Shown here piece by piece: positions 22,111-33,442 of a stretch of DNA of 64,000 nucleotides. Below the pieces are notes generated by a model. That model was not told the origin of the DNA. It ran no database searches and saw only the letters and a list, made by a program, of their open reading frames with translations. Position 1 is the first letter of the stretch. Every line of letters starts with the position of its first letter. The stretch lies in contig OZ022260.1 in the NCBI GenBank assembly GCA_963978905.1, positions 9,475,725 through 9,539,724 of the forward strand. Reading direction: 5' to 3'. A program made the translations under genes and the position numbers. The stretch comes from Trichostrongylus colubriformis. Taxonomy: Eukaryota; Nematoda; Chromadorea; Rhabditida; Trichostrongylidae.

Positions 22111-22189
22111 TCTCAGCAAAGTGAGTAATAACAGTTATTAGCTATTCTGTATTTTGCAGAAATAAATAACGGAGAAGAGAAGGTTCAGA
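22111..22189 (+). other. Possible microexon pair
   Basis: TCTCAGCAAA (22111-22120) is bounded by CCTCTTGCAG and GTGAGT. A 39-bp interval ends in ATTTTGCAG, then 30 nt (22160-22189) end at another GTGAGT. Joined, the 40 nt have one open frame (SQQKINNGEEKVQ); the other two frames stop. Splice signals are strong on all four sides, but no flanking exons or family are recognised and the intron would be very short. Confidence 0.2.
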
Positions 22190-22778
22190 GTGAGTATCTT
22201 CTGAGAAAGGAGTTTGTTCTGAACAGATAGCTACTACTATGACGTTTGCATTAGATCGCAAGGAAATTTTCGCGGCATTTTTGTGGACAAATTGTAGAAT
22301 TATTCCTTTCTTACATCTTTCCTTTTTATCAAAACTTAGACCTTAATTTTTCAGAAATATTTTTTTGCACACATTTAATGGAAATATACCTCGCATAAAT
22401 ACATATTATGTTGAAAAGCTCGAAAAAGGTAGATTTCGAATGGAAGGACAATGGAATAAAATACAATTTTGAACTCAGCTTATCGCGGCGTTGACTGTCA
22501 CGGCTTCTCACTGCGCCAGAACCGTACTCATGATGAAGTACATAGCTATAGAGTTCTCTCTTGAAAAACTGTCATTTTATCGCAGACATAAAAAGAGGAA
22601 GCTAAATGAACCTTTTATTTGTAGGGTCCACTATAGTTTCCTGATAGCTTTGGAAAAAGTTTGCAATATTTATCTTACAATCTATTACATAATTTCGCAA
22701 TATTCACCTTACAATTTATTTGAGGATTCTCTTGTCCCGAATCTTCATGTAGGTCTTAATGTACTAGGTAAGGTGAGA
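22190..22778. other. Intergenic; short AT-rich direct repeat
   Basis: GCAATATTTATCTTACAAT and GCAATATTCACCTTACAAT occur about 36 bp apart near 22662-22712. No gene recognised. Confidence 0.4.
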
Positions 22779-22914
22779 CTTGCGATTTTTATCCCAAAAG
22801 ACTCGAAAAGGCTTTCACAAAATCGGTTGCAAAGAAAATAAAAATCATAATAAAGTAATTTTCTGCAACCGTTTTTGTTGAAGCCTTTTGAGCTTTTGGA
22901 ATAAATTTTGCAAA
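22779..22914. repeat. Long hairpin (about 58-bp arms, 20-nt loop)
   Basis: Arms at 22779-22838 and 22859-22914 pair along TCCCAAAAGACTCGAAAAGG, CTTTCACAAAATCGGTTGCA and their complements, with few mismatches. The size and short loop resemble a MITE or a hairpin-RNA precursor; no promoter or target duplication is evident. Confidence 0.65.
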
Positions 22915-24196
22915 ACCCACAGTGTTCAATACATACACATTGACAATTTATTGAATATTTCTTTGTCGATAATCGCTGAAGCGATGGAAGATGAAGAGAT
23001 TTCCCGCTGTGAAGTGGCTCGTTCTGAAAAACACTTATCGACCGCTTTTCACTCTTTATGGCATACGAAATTGTTGTTTATTAGGGGACAAATCAGGTTC
23101 TCGTTCTTTTTCTCTTTCACACGTCACTGCTGCGGTTTCTAGTGTAAGTGGCGCAGTGCTGCTACACACAATGACATTGTCCGGCTATTACGCTGCTACT
23201 GCTGTTATGATTACCTTCTAAGGGAGTATTTTCTTTGACTGAGCTTGAATATAGCTTGTTCTTTCTTTCATCCAGAGCTGTACCAGCAAATAAGCTTCTT
23301 TTTGATTGCGTTCAAGTCGCCTGGCGATTTGAATACTTTTTATCCATCATTTTCTGTCCTGATAGTGGTTTTTCAACCAGTTTGTCTTTTTCACTTAACT
23401 CGCTTTATGTGCTATTCTTCTATTTATTATGAGAAGCAACTTTGGGCGACAACGAGCCATAGTAAACGACTTTGCGGCGATAGCGAGCGACTGCACGCGG
23501 CAGCATGCGAGAACTCGGCTCGGAACTACTGTGAAGTTGAGCATGATGGCTCGCCCTATTAGAGTGAAATAATCACGAGATAAGGGCTCATACTATATTA
23601 ATCGAAAGAAATATATTGTGAGATATCCATCAATGTCTGCAAGCGTTTATACTCACAGTGGCGATAACGCGCGATATCACGCGACACAATCGTCCACAGT
23701 TATTGTGCGTTGTACGGCGACTATAGGCGATCGTGCATGACATGAAAAGATGACTGAGAGTGAAGTGGTGCGGGCATGACTGCCTTGAGCCATAGTGACC
23801 ATAGAGCGACAGCAGGCGACTGAAGGCGATAATGCGCAACATCAAACAACAAGTGGCGAAAGTAAAACTGTGCATTTACACCCCTAACAGGGCATCAGAT
23901 TTTCTGAGGTATACACCTCCCCCTACTGAAAACTTACTTCGACGATTCGAGCCCTCATTCATTCTACGACAGTTGTTTTCAGTATAGTCTATGAGAAAGG
24001 TCGTCAAATTTCATTCACATCCTCCCCGAATACGGCCCCTTTTTCCAACTCAGAATGCGACTGAACCTCCTCCTTCCCTTGATGGTTCCTCATTCATTGC
24101 TTGACTCTGGTTTCGAACGTAGCATGGCACTTCTCACCATTAGACATTAAGTAGGCAAGAGAATAAAGCGCGTTACGTAAAGGTGACAAGTGTTAC
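22915..24196. other. Intergenic with GGCGA-rich stretch
   Basis: Between 23450 and 23880 the motif GCGA/GGCGAC/GCGATA recurs many times on the plus strand with irregular spacing, in two blocks around a unique middle. No coding sequence is recognised. Confidence 0.4.
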
Positions 24197-24371
24197 TGAG
24201 ACTGCTCGTGTTTTTTGACTCAGTTCCTGGTTTTTCTCCGAAATTTTCACTATCTCTTCGCATTGCTCTTCTGGTAACATCAATCGGCCCTGTATGACGA
24301 TCCAGCCATGAGGGAAATTCCTTGTGATTTTTTTTATTCGATTAACGTTTCTGCAAATTGCCTCGTTGAGG
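24197..24371 (-). other. Exon-like open stretch, unknown protein
   Basis: On the minus strand, an acceptor-like CGACTTCACAG precedes 175 nt, open in one frame, ending at a GTAACA donor-like site. The frame (HGWIVIQGRLMLPEEQ, ISEKNQELSQKT) has a protein-like composition but matches nothing I know. It could be an exon of an unseen gene, an old transposon piece, or chance. Confidence 0.2.
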
Positions 24372-24388
24372 CTGTGAAGTCGAAACAC

Positions 24389-24782
24389 ATAAAGGATACA
24401 AAGTGTCGTTTACCCTCACTTATATGTGTCGGCTTTACAGGCTCTGAAGAAGGCGAAATCATAATTATCTCGGAGGCTCAGCACAAGCGTTTTACTTATT
24501 TTCTTAAATGTCAAGATTAGTGGAGAGTCGGCCATGGAGAAAAATTGTTTTTCATGCCGTCCATTTACAAATTATACTGTCACAATCGTCGGAAATTGCC
24601 ACGATCTCAATGGTGGTCACGCGGAGAGGGATGGCGGGGGGAGGGGGGTGGGGACATGGTCGCACGTATGATCAATGGGATAGTTAACCTGTCACACTTG
24701 TGATCGTTCCCTTATAACTATCGCGCCATCATTCAATCGGTTCCACTCTCAAACCCCTTGCACGAAACATTTGAAGTGTTTT
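24389..24782. other. Intergenic, nothing recognised
   Basis: CAGGCTCTGAAGAAGGCGAA at 24439-24458 resembles one arm of the foldback at 42540-42754. Nothing else is seen. Confidence 0.35.
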
Positions 24783-25322
24783 TGATACGTACCGATTCAC
24801 ACTTTCAGGCTACCGCTCTGGATTAGGCTGTTTCTATAAGCTTTCCAACCCTAAAGAAAGTTCAAGGAATCCATTTTTTGTGGGAAGTTTATCAGATGAT
24901 CTTTGCTGAAAAAGAAACCTTCTGTCAGTTGCAAATCACTTCATCGACACGTCCTTGATGTCTGATACGTACCGATTCACACTTTCAGGCTACCGCTCTG
25001 GATTAGGCTGTTTCTATAAGCTTTCCAACCCTAAAGAAAGTTCAAGGAATCCATTTTTTGTGGGAAGTTTATCAGATGATCTTTGCTGAAAAAGAAACCT
25101 TCTGTCAGTTGCAAATCACTTCATCGACACGTCCTTGATGTCTGATACGTACCGATTCACACTTTCAGGCTACCGCTCTGGATTAGGCTGTTTCTATAAG
25201 CTTTCCAACCCTAAAGAAAGTTCAAGGAATTCATTTTTTGTGGGAAGTTTATCAGATGATCTTTGCTGAAAAAGAAACTTTCTGTCAGTTGCAAATCACT
25301 TCATCGACACGTCCTTGATGTC
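24783..25322. repeat. 180-bp satellite, three copies
   Basis: Exactly three head-to-tail copies of a 180-bp unit start with TGATACGTACCGATTCACAC at 24783, 24963 and 25143. Copies 1 and 2 are identical; copy 3 differs by two C-to-T changes. The unit contains TCCATTTTTTGTGGGAAG and no conserved frame. Near identity means recent amplification, and the real array may be longer if the assembly collapsed it. Confidence 0.97.
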
Positions 25323-26083
25323 TCTGTTTCTATGATAAAGCGATTGATTTCCACTATACTATTATAGAATCCGTCCACGAAAATTTCAATTTTATCATTT
25401 CCATGCAGTTGTGTTATAGTTGTTTACTACGGGCCACATGTAGTAAACACGCCCTGCCAGCGCTCAGTATGAACGCGGCCTAACGCCTAGCACATTGCCC
25501 TTTTTTCGCTCATAATTCTTAACGGAGAGAGAGTCCATTGCACGTCACCAGGTCCACCTATTTCATCATTTTACGCGTTGTGATGCTAGGAATTGCAGAA
25601 ATGTGGTTTTTAATCCATTTCTTTTTTTACTTTTTGGGTTATCTTTCCTATCAGTCATTGGTGATGATGCCGTTGTAAACCGATAGTGACTGCTCTTCAT
25701 CAAAATGACCTGCCACCACAAATCAGTCGGCCACTAATTCACTGCTACTTCGTGTACAACTGCTTGATTACCTTGCTGGTTGCCGCAACTTCCAGAACCT
25801 TTTCGAACTTTTGTATTGAGAACAGCTCTCGCAATACATACTACGACAGTTTTTCTAAATTATTCTACGACGTGATCGATATCTGCTACTAAAACAAACT
25901 CATCAGCTTTATACAAATACGCAGACACAAATATAAATATAAGTGTAAATATATATGTGATTTTACAATGTTCACATTTGTTATCTCATTTTCGTCATGG
26001 CTGACCCTTCCTCATAACTTTTATTTACATTTTTTGCCATATTATGGCATATGAAAGGGTGAAGACTGAAACAATCAACACTG
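25323..26083. other. Intergenic, nothing recognised
   Basis: GTTTACTAC and GTAGTAAAC form a small hairpin near 25421-25447. No gene recognised. Confidence 0.4.
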
Positions 26084-26225
26084 GCCATTTCCCTTTGGAA
26101 TGCGCCGGGCATTCTACTTCCATTAGGTGTTGTAGAGGCATTTGGGAGCGGTTTGGCCTGATTTATAGTGCCAGCCGATGAGCAGTGCAGCGATTTTTTC
26201 GTCATCCCAGACTAGTCTTGCCAAT
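26084..26225 (-). mobile_element. SINE S1 relic
   Basis: Partial, diverged copy of the S1 family: TGCGCCGGGCATTCTACTTC and GCCAGCCGATG...CATCCCAGAC.AGTCT blocks follow the order seen at 47401-47674. The tRNA-like head is lost. Confidence 0.55.
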
Positions 26226-28411
26226 CCAAACTCGATGGGATACAGGATTCATTTGGCATTGGCAGGCATTGGCTTATGATCTGTTCACTGGGTCATGCTA
26301 GTGGGAATGGCGCCATTTGCCACTGCACCATCTCCTCTGCCTCTTACTGGTGTACTACCACATTAAGGTAGCTTGAAGTGATGACATAATCGGTCTTAGC
26401 TTCGTTCTATGCATTTTACATCGTGTTCAAAGGTCCGCACATGTTCTGAAGAATGGATTCGGCGTGGTTCAAAAAGAAATTAATCAAGGTCGTTATACCT
26501 GCAACGGATCGTGCGCGTCCTGGTCGGTTCCAGTGCGAGCCAGGTAAAAATATGCAAAAATTTTTGCGCAGTGATGAATTACGGTGTTTGGCATTTAACG
26601 ATAGGCCTGACATGCGTCTCCGCTCAGACCACCGTGCTTGATGTTGAGAGTGGGTAAGTGAGATAGGTGGCTTCGTTGTGCCTAATTTCCACGTGATTTT
26701 CCCGCTCGAAGATTTCAAGAAAAAGAAGTCCTTTGAGTTTTCCTCACATTGAAACCAGCACAACACATATCCTGGTTTTACCCTGTTTTCAGTCTGTAGA
26801 CAAATCAGAGAATGTCGGATTAAGAAAAGATTATGGGTAGGCGGTTTTGTGTACCTCCCACACACTGCACTCCTGTTCAAGTACCATTCTGCGCATGATC
26901 CGGCTTAACCAGTCCACGATTTTCTTGGAGTTTCTGTGTTCTGAATCATTTGATGCTAGTTCTGGAACCTTATCGATTGTGATAACATTTTTATTGTTTT
27001 AGTTGAAAATAAAAAACAAAATAAGTATTACTCAGAAAACTGCATAGAGCGGCCATGAAAGCGGTCCCTTCCTCGACATTTTGCGTGAACTACCACCTCC
27101 ATCTCCAATTTATTCGAATGCGATTCTTGGAACTTTAGCACTTTTAATTGCATTTAGCTTAATTTATGTGTGTTTATTTTTATTTGGCCCTGAAAAGCTG
27201 CAGGCATAAGATACAGTCGAACTACATACTTCAATAAATACTCCAGCAGCGACAGTTGTAGTGGATGGTGTTTGAGATGAGGTTCCACTATGATCCAGGT
27301 CATCGCATAAACTAAAGAAACATAACGAGCGGCTCCATTTGCAAAGAAAACACCTCAGGAACAGGCGAGTGAGATGGCAACCGCGACCACACGCCATAGC
27401 TCGGCCATCCTGTTGTAGCAGGCAACTGACACGAAATTCGCTTTAATAGCGTGGATGGGAACCATGACTACGGACATATCTCAATTCCATATCTTAAGAT
27501 CTCAACTAATCCTTTCCAATATGTAGTACAGAAATAATACGACCATCAGGACGGAAAAATTCACTTAAAGTAGATTGTTATGGTAAAAAGGAGTTGTGTA
27601 AGGCACAAATCGGGCCGGAAGGGGCGCCTAATCATGATCCGCCTTCAGGTCGTGGCCAAGTGCGAAGGCAGGGGTGCCCAATGGTGGTACACCAAAAAGC
27701 TGGCAGATATGTCCATCCTCACGCGGTGTCGCGCGCGGCAGGCGCAGGCGTAGTTTTCAAAACACAGGATCGCTATGCACCCTTCATCCTTAAAAACGAC
27801 AGAATTGTAGAAAATGTTTGTTCAACTATACTTCTAATTTCTAAAAATGCCACGTATCAAAATCTTCGTTTAACCCGTGTAACAGTGACCATTCATCTAA
27901 AATTTTTACGCACTCTATTTCATCGTCACAAACATCCATAACATAAAAACTCTCACTCATCTCATACCATTCAAGAAGATGTTGACAGTCGCCTACTCAG
28001 AAATTATCATTGGCCTTGATGACAACTTCAGGAGGGAAGGTTTCTCAGGAGCAACTTTTTTTTTTGAAAATGGTCAAATAAGGGAAATCAGGTGAAAGTC
28101 GCATGTCTGCGAGGCTTTGTTCATCATCATCATAACAGAAATCAGAAAAAGTTTTTTCATTCAACCGCTATTTCATTGCCAAAACCATCGCTGCACTGAA
28201 ATCACCGTTGAATAACGATTCTCCTCTCGCCGTTCGCTTTCCTCTGCCAGCTGTGAAGTTTCTGTGTTCGTCTCCCCTACGATCCCAACTCTACTTGTTA
28301 CTCGCTCTTACACAATCTACAAATCACAGGTTTCTCAATTTCCTCCATGTTTGATTCTTTGAGGACTGCCCCTGCGTCTGCCGCGCGCGACGTCGCGTGA
28401 GGGCGAACTTA
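26226..28411. other. Intergenic, nothing recognised
   Basis: A 154-codon minus-strand frame (26416-26880) and a 115-codon plus-strand frame (27594-27941) have no recognised motif; frames of this length are expected by chance in 64 kb. Confidence 0.35.
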
Positions 28412-29165
28412 TCTACCAGACTTTAGGGTAGTTTATTTGTGCATAACAGGGATGCAATACGCGCAACAGTATGTCCGCGAAAAGAGGCGGCAAAGAAGTG
28501 CCCCCTCTCCCTTCCCACATTTTGGCCTTTTGATTACATTTACTTTCTATTGCGGCACTACTCGGCACCTCTAAACCATGATCTACCAAATCACTCTTCA
28601 TGCTTCGTATTTCCTTCGAATGAACGAAGGAGTAAAAAGTCCGCATTTGCGTTTTCTTTGTCATTTATTGCTTGCGTTGTGGTATGGTGCAGAAGCGTAT
28701 ACCGTACCGCGAAATCCATCCTTGTCTCCGTTCGAACCGCTGGTCTTTTACGACACGATCTTCAAAGCAAACTTCAACTTTCGCAATCGTTTCGTTTTAC
28801 TGAAACAGTGCAAATCGAACTGGCTCATCTATCAGCTGATACAGTGCGAAACCGACTGTTTTGCTGTTACAGGCTGAAACCGGTGTCACCGGCTAGTCGA
28901 GCTGGTCGTTTTTGTCATATTTGAACTATCGATCAACCTCAATGAACAAATGGCAAGCATGAACTTTCCGTTGCCACCTGTGTGTTTTCCATTTCAGCTT
29001 GAGTTATAAGTCTTTATCGTGCAGTTATCTTCTTTTTCCTGAAATGTGCCAGGCACTCCTGTGCTGTACGGACTCGCGATGATATATTGGCAGTCTTGGC
29101 CTACATAAAGGACCATCGGTGTAGCCAATTACTGCACAATCAACTGTTTTTATTCTTCCAACCAG
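28412..29165. other. Intergenic; single TIR end and unassigned frames
   Basis: ACTTTAGGGTAGTTTA at 28422-28437 matches one end of the composite at 16496-17645, without a partner. Overlapping frames of 161 and 99 codons (28439-28924 and 28578-28877) are unassigned; the second has a hydrophobic stretch like a signal peptide, but no splice support. Confidence 0.35.
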
Positions 29166-29306
29166 GGTACACCAGTAGTCGGATTTCCTGACATCGGAGG
29201 TTGTATTTTACGGAAGGTGGACGGGGAAGTCGTAATCGCAGAGGTCAGCAACGATACTAGGCTAGATGATAGGCAGAAAGTGCCGTTACTTGATTCGGTT
29301 ATGTAG
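29166..29306 (+). other. Possible terminal exon, unknown protein
   Basis: A pyrimidine-rich acceptor (TTTTTATTCTTCCAACCAG) is followed by 46 open codons (starting GTPVVGFPDIGG) and TAG at 29304-29306. AATAAA follows 44 nt later at 29350-29355, a normal nematode 3' UTR distance. No upstream exon or family is recognised. Confidence 0.2.
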
Positions 29307-31256
29307 AAAAATATGGTTGACTTTGAGTGATCAGCCCTAAAGTTACAGTAATAAAATATATGGTAATACTATGCAATTGGGAATGGTTACTGATACTGTA
29401 GAGGATATGTACACAGGTGTTGGAAAGGGGGGTCGTACTAAAGCGGCCATTTTTCTGGCCATCTGAGTGTGACTTGCTTCCAGTAGAGTTTGTTATCGTT
29501 TTACCGCTCCCACGGGAGTGGAAGGGTTCATTCAGGCAGGGACGTGATCCGAAACTGTGTCCTCAGACCATGCAGTGGCCCACTTATCAGTGGTTCGCCC
29601 CTGTCAGTTATTGGTTGCATTCGAGTAAATTCTGTGAATGAACTCATCATTTTTATTTACTTTGTTTATTTGTGCGTGCTGTAACGCGCCATCATAAAAT
29701 ACAAAGCTATAGGTAGGGCTGAAGCAGGGCAAGAGATTGAATAAGGAACACTACCAATCTATTAAACTTTAGGTTCATAGCCAACAGCTGGTTTTTTCGA
29801 TATATCTAGAGGCTTGCAACTGACAAAGAACTACTCGTTTTCAAAAATTTCGCTCAAAGAAGAGGAAGAAGAAGTTGCTATGTTCGTCAAGAATTTTGAT
29901 GTCGGGATTTTCAGGGAACATGCTGGCATGTGCTCCTTCTTGGCGAAAACCAACGGCCAAACTCCTTTGTCACCTAATATGACATATCGAATCATCTCCT
30001 TCGGAAATTTCTTCTGGAAAATGAATCCCTAGCATCTCCCACTTTTGAATTCCTTGGCCGAGTTTTCTCAACGTTTTCCTTTCGTGAATTCCTTCCAATC
30101 TTTTTCGAAAGGACGTTGTCCACACAACGGGAACGCGGCCGGTCACCATGGCTGTTTGAGAGTGTATGGCTCTCATTGAAGTGTTCTCAGATTTCATTCA
30201 CCTAACGTCTTTCAATGGCTCTTATCGGGTTTCATGTTGTAGTGACGGTGATTCGAATATTTAATAGCCCTACATAACGTTCACTGTGACGATCCGAATT
30301 GCACGGAGTCTCACTGATCGAGACTCAGTGCATATCGTATTTTTGCATGGGTTTAATTTGGAAACAACTGGTCTTCATGCGACTTCCTTATTATTTATTT
30401 GTTTACCTTCTTTTTTATTTGCTTATTTGTTTATTTGTCTATTTTTCTATTTCATTACATCACCAGACGTGCCAGAAGACAATGCAATATTGTTGGTACA
30501 AAACAAGCCGAGCGATGTTAAAAGAGAAAAAGAAAACTGAACAGCATTATGCCACTGCCTTGGCAAATTACCAGCTGATAAGATATTTAGACCTGAATAT
30601 CAAGAACGACTGCAATCAACAACTGGGGCTGAATTAAATAAGGGAATGAAGCAAGGTATTGATGGCGACAGGCTTTTGAATTGGGTGGTACTCACTGGAG
30701 GATAACTAGTTAATAATAAGGTATTGGTACTTTTGTTGAAAAATACTGTTTTATGGTAATTTTGCATGGGTTTATTATTCTGGAAAGAAGTGATTTTCCT
30801 TGAACTTATTTTTTTAATTTATTCATTTTGTTTATTATCGGTACTTTTGACGAGAAATAGGCTCTTTCTGTTAAGGTGATGACTTACATCTTCTGTCAGT
30901 GATAGAAGTTGTGCCTATAGGTACCTTACATTAGTGGCTGTTTGTGGTGTGGTGATGTCGAGAAACTTGATGGCTCTTCAGTTTTTAGGAATAGTTGTAT
31001 TGCCTGGACGATTTCATAGTAGGTGCAAAATCATGGCTCTGCAATGTTGATTAATTGTTATCATTAGCTATCTCCAGTTACCATGTTATCATTAGCTACC
31101 TCCAGTTACCAAGGAGCAAAATCAATCGTTATCACTGACTACTATAAACTATAATTAACATTGTTTATTACTCTGTTCACCGATGTTGCTGCTGTCAGGA
31201 AAGTTGATTTATGAGGAAAATTTTAGGCGGGACTATGTTCCATGATGCAATTATTA
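29307..31256. other. Intergenic, nothing recognised
   Basis: TTTTGCATGGGTTTA occurs near 30342 and 30762 with similar flanks, a weak direct repeat. TTATCATTAGCTA.CTCCAG is duplicated at about 31057-31110. No gene seen. Confidence 0.4.
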
Positions 31257-31794
31257 GGTTGTTCGGAAAGAAATGCGCGTTTTTTTGTCCATCTATTTCT
31301 CTTCTACTACAGAAGATTTTGTAAAACAGTTTTGTCTGTTAGAAAGAGAATTTCATTGCGCATCTTTTGAAATGCTTTTGTCTATATCTACTTGTTTTTT
31401 TTTTCGAAGAAAAAATTCAAAAAAGAATTTCAATTTTTTTTCAAAATTTTGAAAAAAAAATTTCAAAAAAATGCAAGATTCAATGCAATAAGCGGTAAAT
31501 ATTTGTCGCCATGCGTATAATGTTTGCAGAAAGATTTGGCTGTATAAAGTGTCGGGCAAAGTTCCAGCGTTTAAAAAACGGTAATGAAAGCTTGGATGAC
31601 GAAGAACATGGGAGTCGGCCTCAAGTCGTTGAAACTTTTTTTTTCTTTGAAAAAAACCAAGTAGACATAGACAAAGATATATGAAAAGATGCACAATAAA
31701 AATCTCTTTCTAATAGATTGAACTGTTTTGAAGAATCTTTTATAGTAGGAGAGAAAAATGGACAAATTCAACGCGCATTCCTTTCCGAACAACC
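31257..31794. mobile_element. Mariner-derived MITE with long TIRs
   Basis: A 538-bp element with TA outside both ends (31255-31256 and 31795-31796) and inverted ends GGTTGTTCGGAAAGAAATGC / GGTTGTTCGGAAAGGAATGC. Pairing of the arms continues for well over 100 bp (GTCCAT, AGAAAGAGA, AGCGCATCTTTT-like blocks). The centre at 31559-31633 encodes 25 residues, KFQRLKNGNESLDDEE and GSRPQVVE, from the end of a mariner helix-turn-helix region. It is therefore a deletion derivative of a full mariner. Confidence 0.88.
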
Positions 31795-32453
31795 TAATAG
31801 CTCTCCGAGCCCCGTAATAAACTTGGAAGACGAATGTCGACCTTATTCCTGATTCTGATCTCTTCCAGATCGGAGACTGCTTTTTCAGAGATCATTGAAT
31901 AATCAGGTTAGGCTGGATTACTCTACGAATAACGAATGCGTCGATGCAATTATCGCCCCCACGAGTGCATACACTTACATTCTATCCATCCACTAACGAA
32001 GGTCCTGAAGAGACCATCAGCTGAGCCAACTTCTTCAACGTGCCATCCGATCTTATCCAAATCCAACTGCTAAGTTATACGAGAGAAGCGAGCAGTAGTA
32101 AGCGATCCTGGGCGATAATACATGATAGGATGCGATAAATAGTGATAGTTTGCCAAGGGAAGTAACAGCATTACGGTAAAATAACGAGAAATATAGAGCA
32201 GCATTTAATGTTAGTAAGTGGTAAGAATCGGTAACAATCGATAGTGGACCGTAATGGGCAGTACTGAAGAAATGAGGATTCGGGGCGCTAGCTAAATTGT
32301 TCACTTGGGTGGGAGTTACCCTACGAATGAATTCTTGAAAAAGCGCCTATAACATCAAAGTCATTTTAGTGGTAATATTCGAAGATATCCTGCCCGATTT
32401 TTGCTTTGCAAATTTGCTATGCTTAATCCAAAAGCAGGCTGGAGCGATCTTAA
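31795..32453. other. Intergenic; GATA/GTAA-rich stretch
   Basis: About 32085-32260 is rich in irregular GCGATAA, GATAG and GGTAA motifs without a fixed period. No gene recognised. Confidence 0.4.
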
Positions 32454-32799
32454 AGACAGTGATAGGGGTAATGTGGGTAATGAGAACTCCTAAGCTGGGT
32501 CACGCAAATGAACTAGGAGTCTAAGAAGACTATATGTGGCGAAATTTCCGATGGGACAAAATGCCTCTGGCTTTATAAAACCCGTCTTCTTCAACAGCTG
32601 CCACTTATTTTATCCCAGCCCTCCCCTTTTTTTCGGCACAACCCGCCCTTTTTGTGAATAAACGACGGGAAGGGGGTTTCGCTTCTTGGGTTTTTGACCG
32701 TTTCATTCCGTTTTTATTCACTTTCGTACTATTAAGCACATCGACTTTCATGTTTGATGAACTTCCCATATTCGGCCCAAATTACCCTCATCACTGAAT
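32454..32799. mobile_element. TTAA-flanked MITE, copy 1
   Basis: TTAA at 32450-32453 and 32800-32803 flanks inverted ends AGACAGTGATAGGGGTAATG and ATTCAGTGATGAGGGTAATT (right end complemented). The TTAA target fits piggyBac-type elements; there is no transposase, so that class is an inference. Confidence 0.65.
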
Positions 32800-32939
32800 T
32801 TAACTGAAATTATTTCGGTCGGTCGGATTAATTCTGAAACAGGAGATATCGCCAGTCACAATCACTTCTGTATTCCACTACTAGTGACTGATGCATGGCG
32901 TACCAGAACAGATCCTATGTTTTATATTAGGTTGTTCTG

Positions 32940-33359
32940 GTTCGATAGCATTTATTTTTGGACGTCGAAGTCATGTGAGGGCAAAACTCTGGAACTGAGT
33001 GTTTCAAGATCCGTACACATTCGCCATCAAGGGAATATGGTCCACACTGACTTCATCTTTCAATAACGTGCCGGAGATGGACGAGATGAACGCTAGATCG
33101 GGCGGCTTTTCTTCTACACTACCGTTCCGGCAAATCCGCGGATGAGGCCTATCGGCTCTTGCTGGAGGAAATGAAGGATCAAGCACCTTCTCGAGCGACG
33201 TGCTTCAGATGGTACGGCATGTTCCAAAAATGTCTCGAAACTGTAGTCGATCGGGACGTCCACCTACACAAAAGAAGCAGCTTACACTTGCCATTTGTTA
33301 AAAACGATTTGACGTTACAGTGCACAACTTGCGACCTCCTCATTACTTTCCGGACAACC
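32940..33359 (+). mobile_element. Mariner relic (420 bp)
   Basis: Ends GGTTGTTCTGG and CCGGACAACC are degenerate mariner inverted repeats; TA precedes the left end. At 33095-33236 the frame HYRSGKSADEAYRLLLEEMK, then QAPSRATCFRWYGMF, is the N-terminal DNA-binding region of a mariner transposase; the catalytic part is absent. Confidence 0.8.
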
Positions 33360-33442
33360 AATACTTTGACATGATGCACATTATCGAAAATAGATTGTTC
33401 TTATAATGCGTATCATGTGCTATGCCATCTCTGATGACTTAA

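Noticed and set aside
24783..25322. CRISPR-like array
   Set aside because: Units are 180 bp, contiguous and without spacers, in a eukaryotic genome; it is a satellite.
26416..26880. 154-codon minus-strand frame
   Set aside because: No motif, splice signal or homologue recognised; about one frame of this length is expected by chance in 64 kb.
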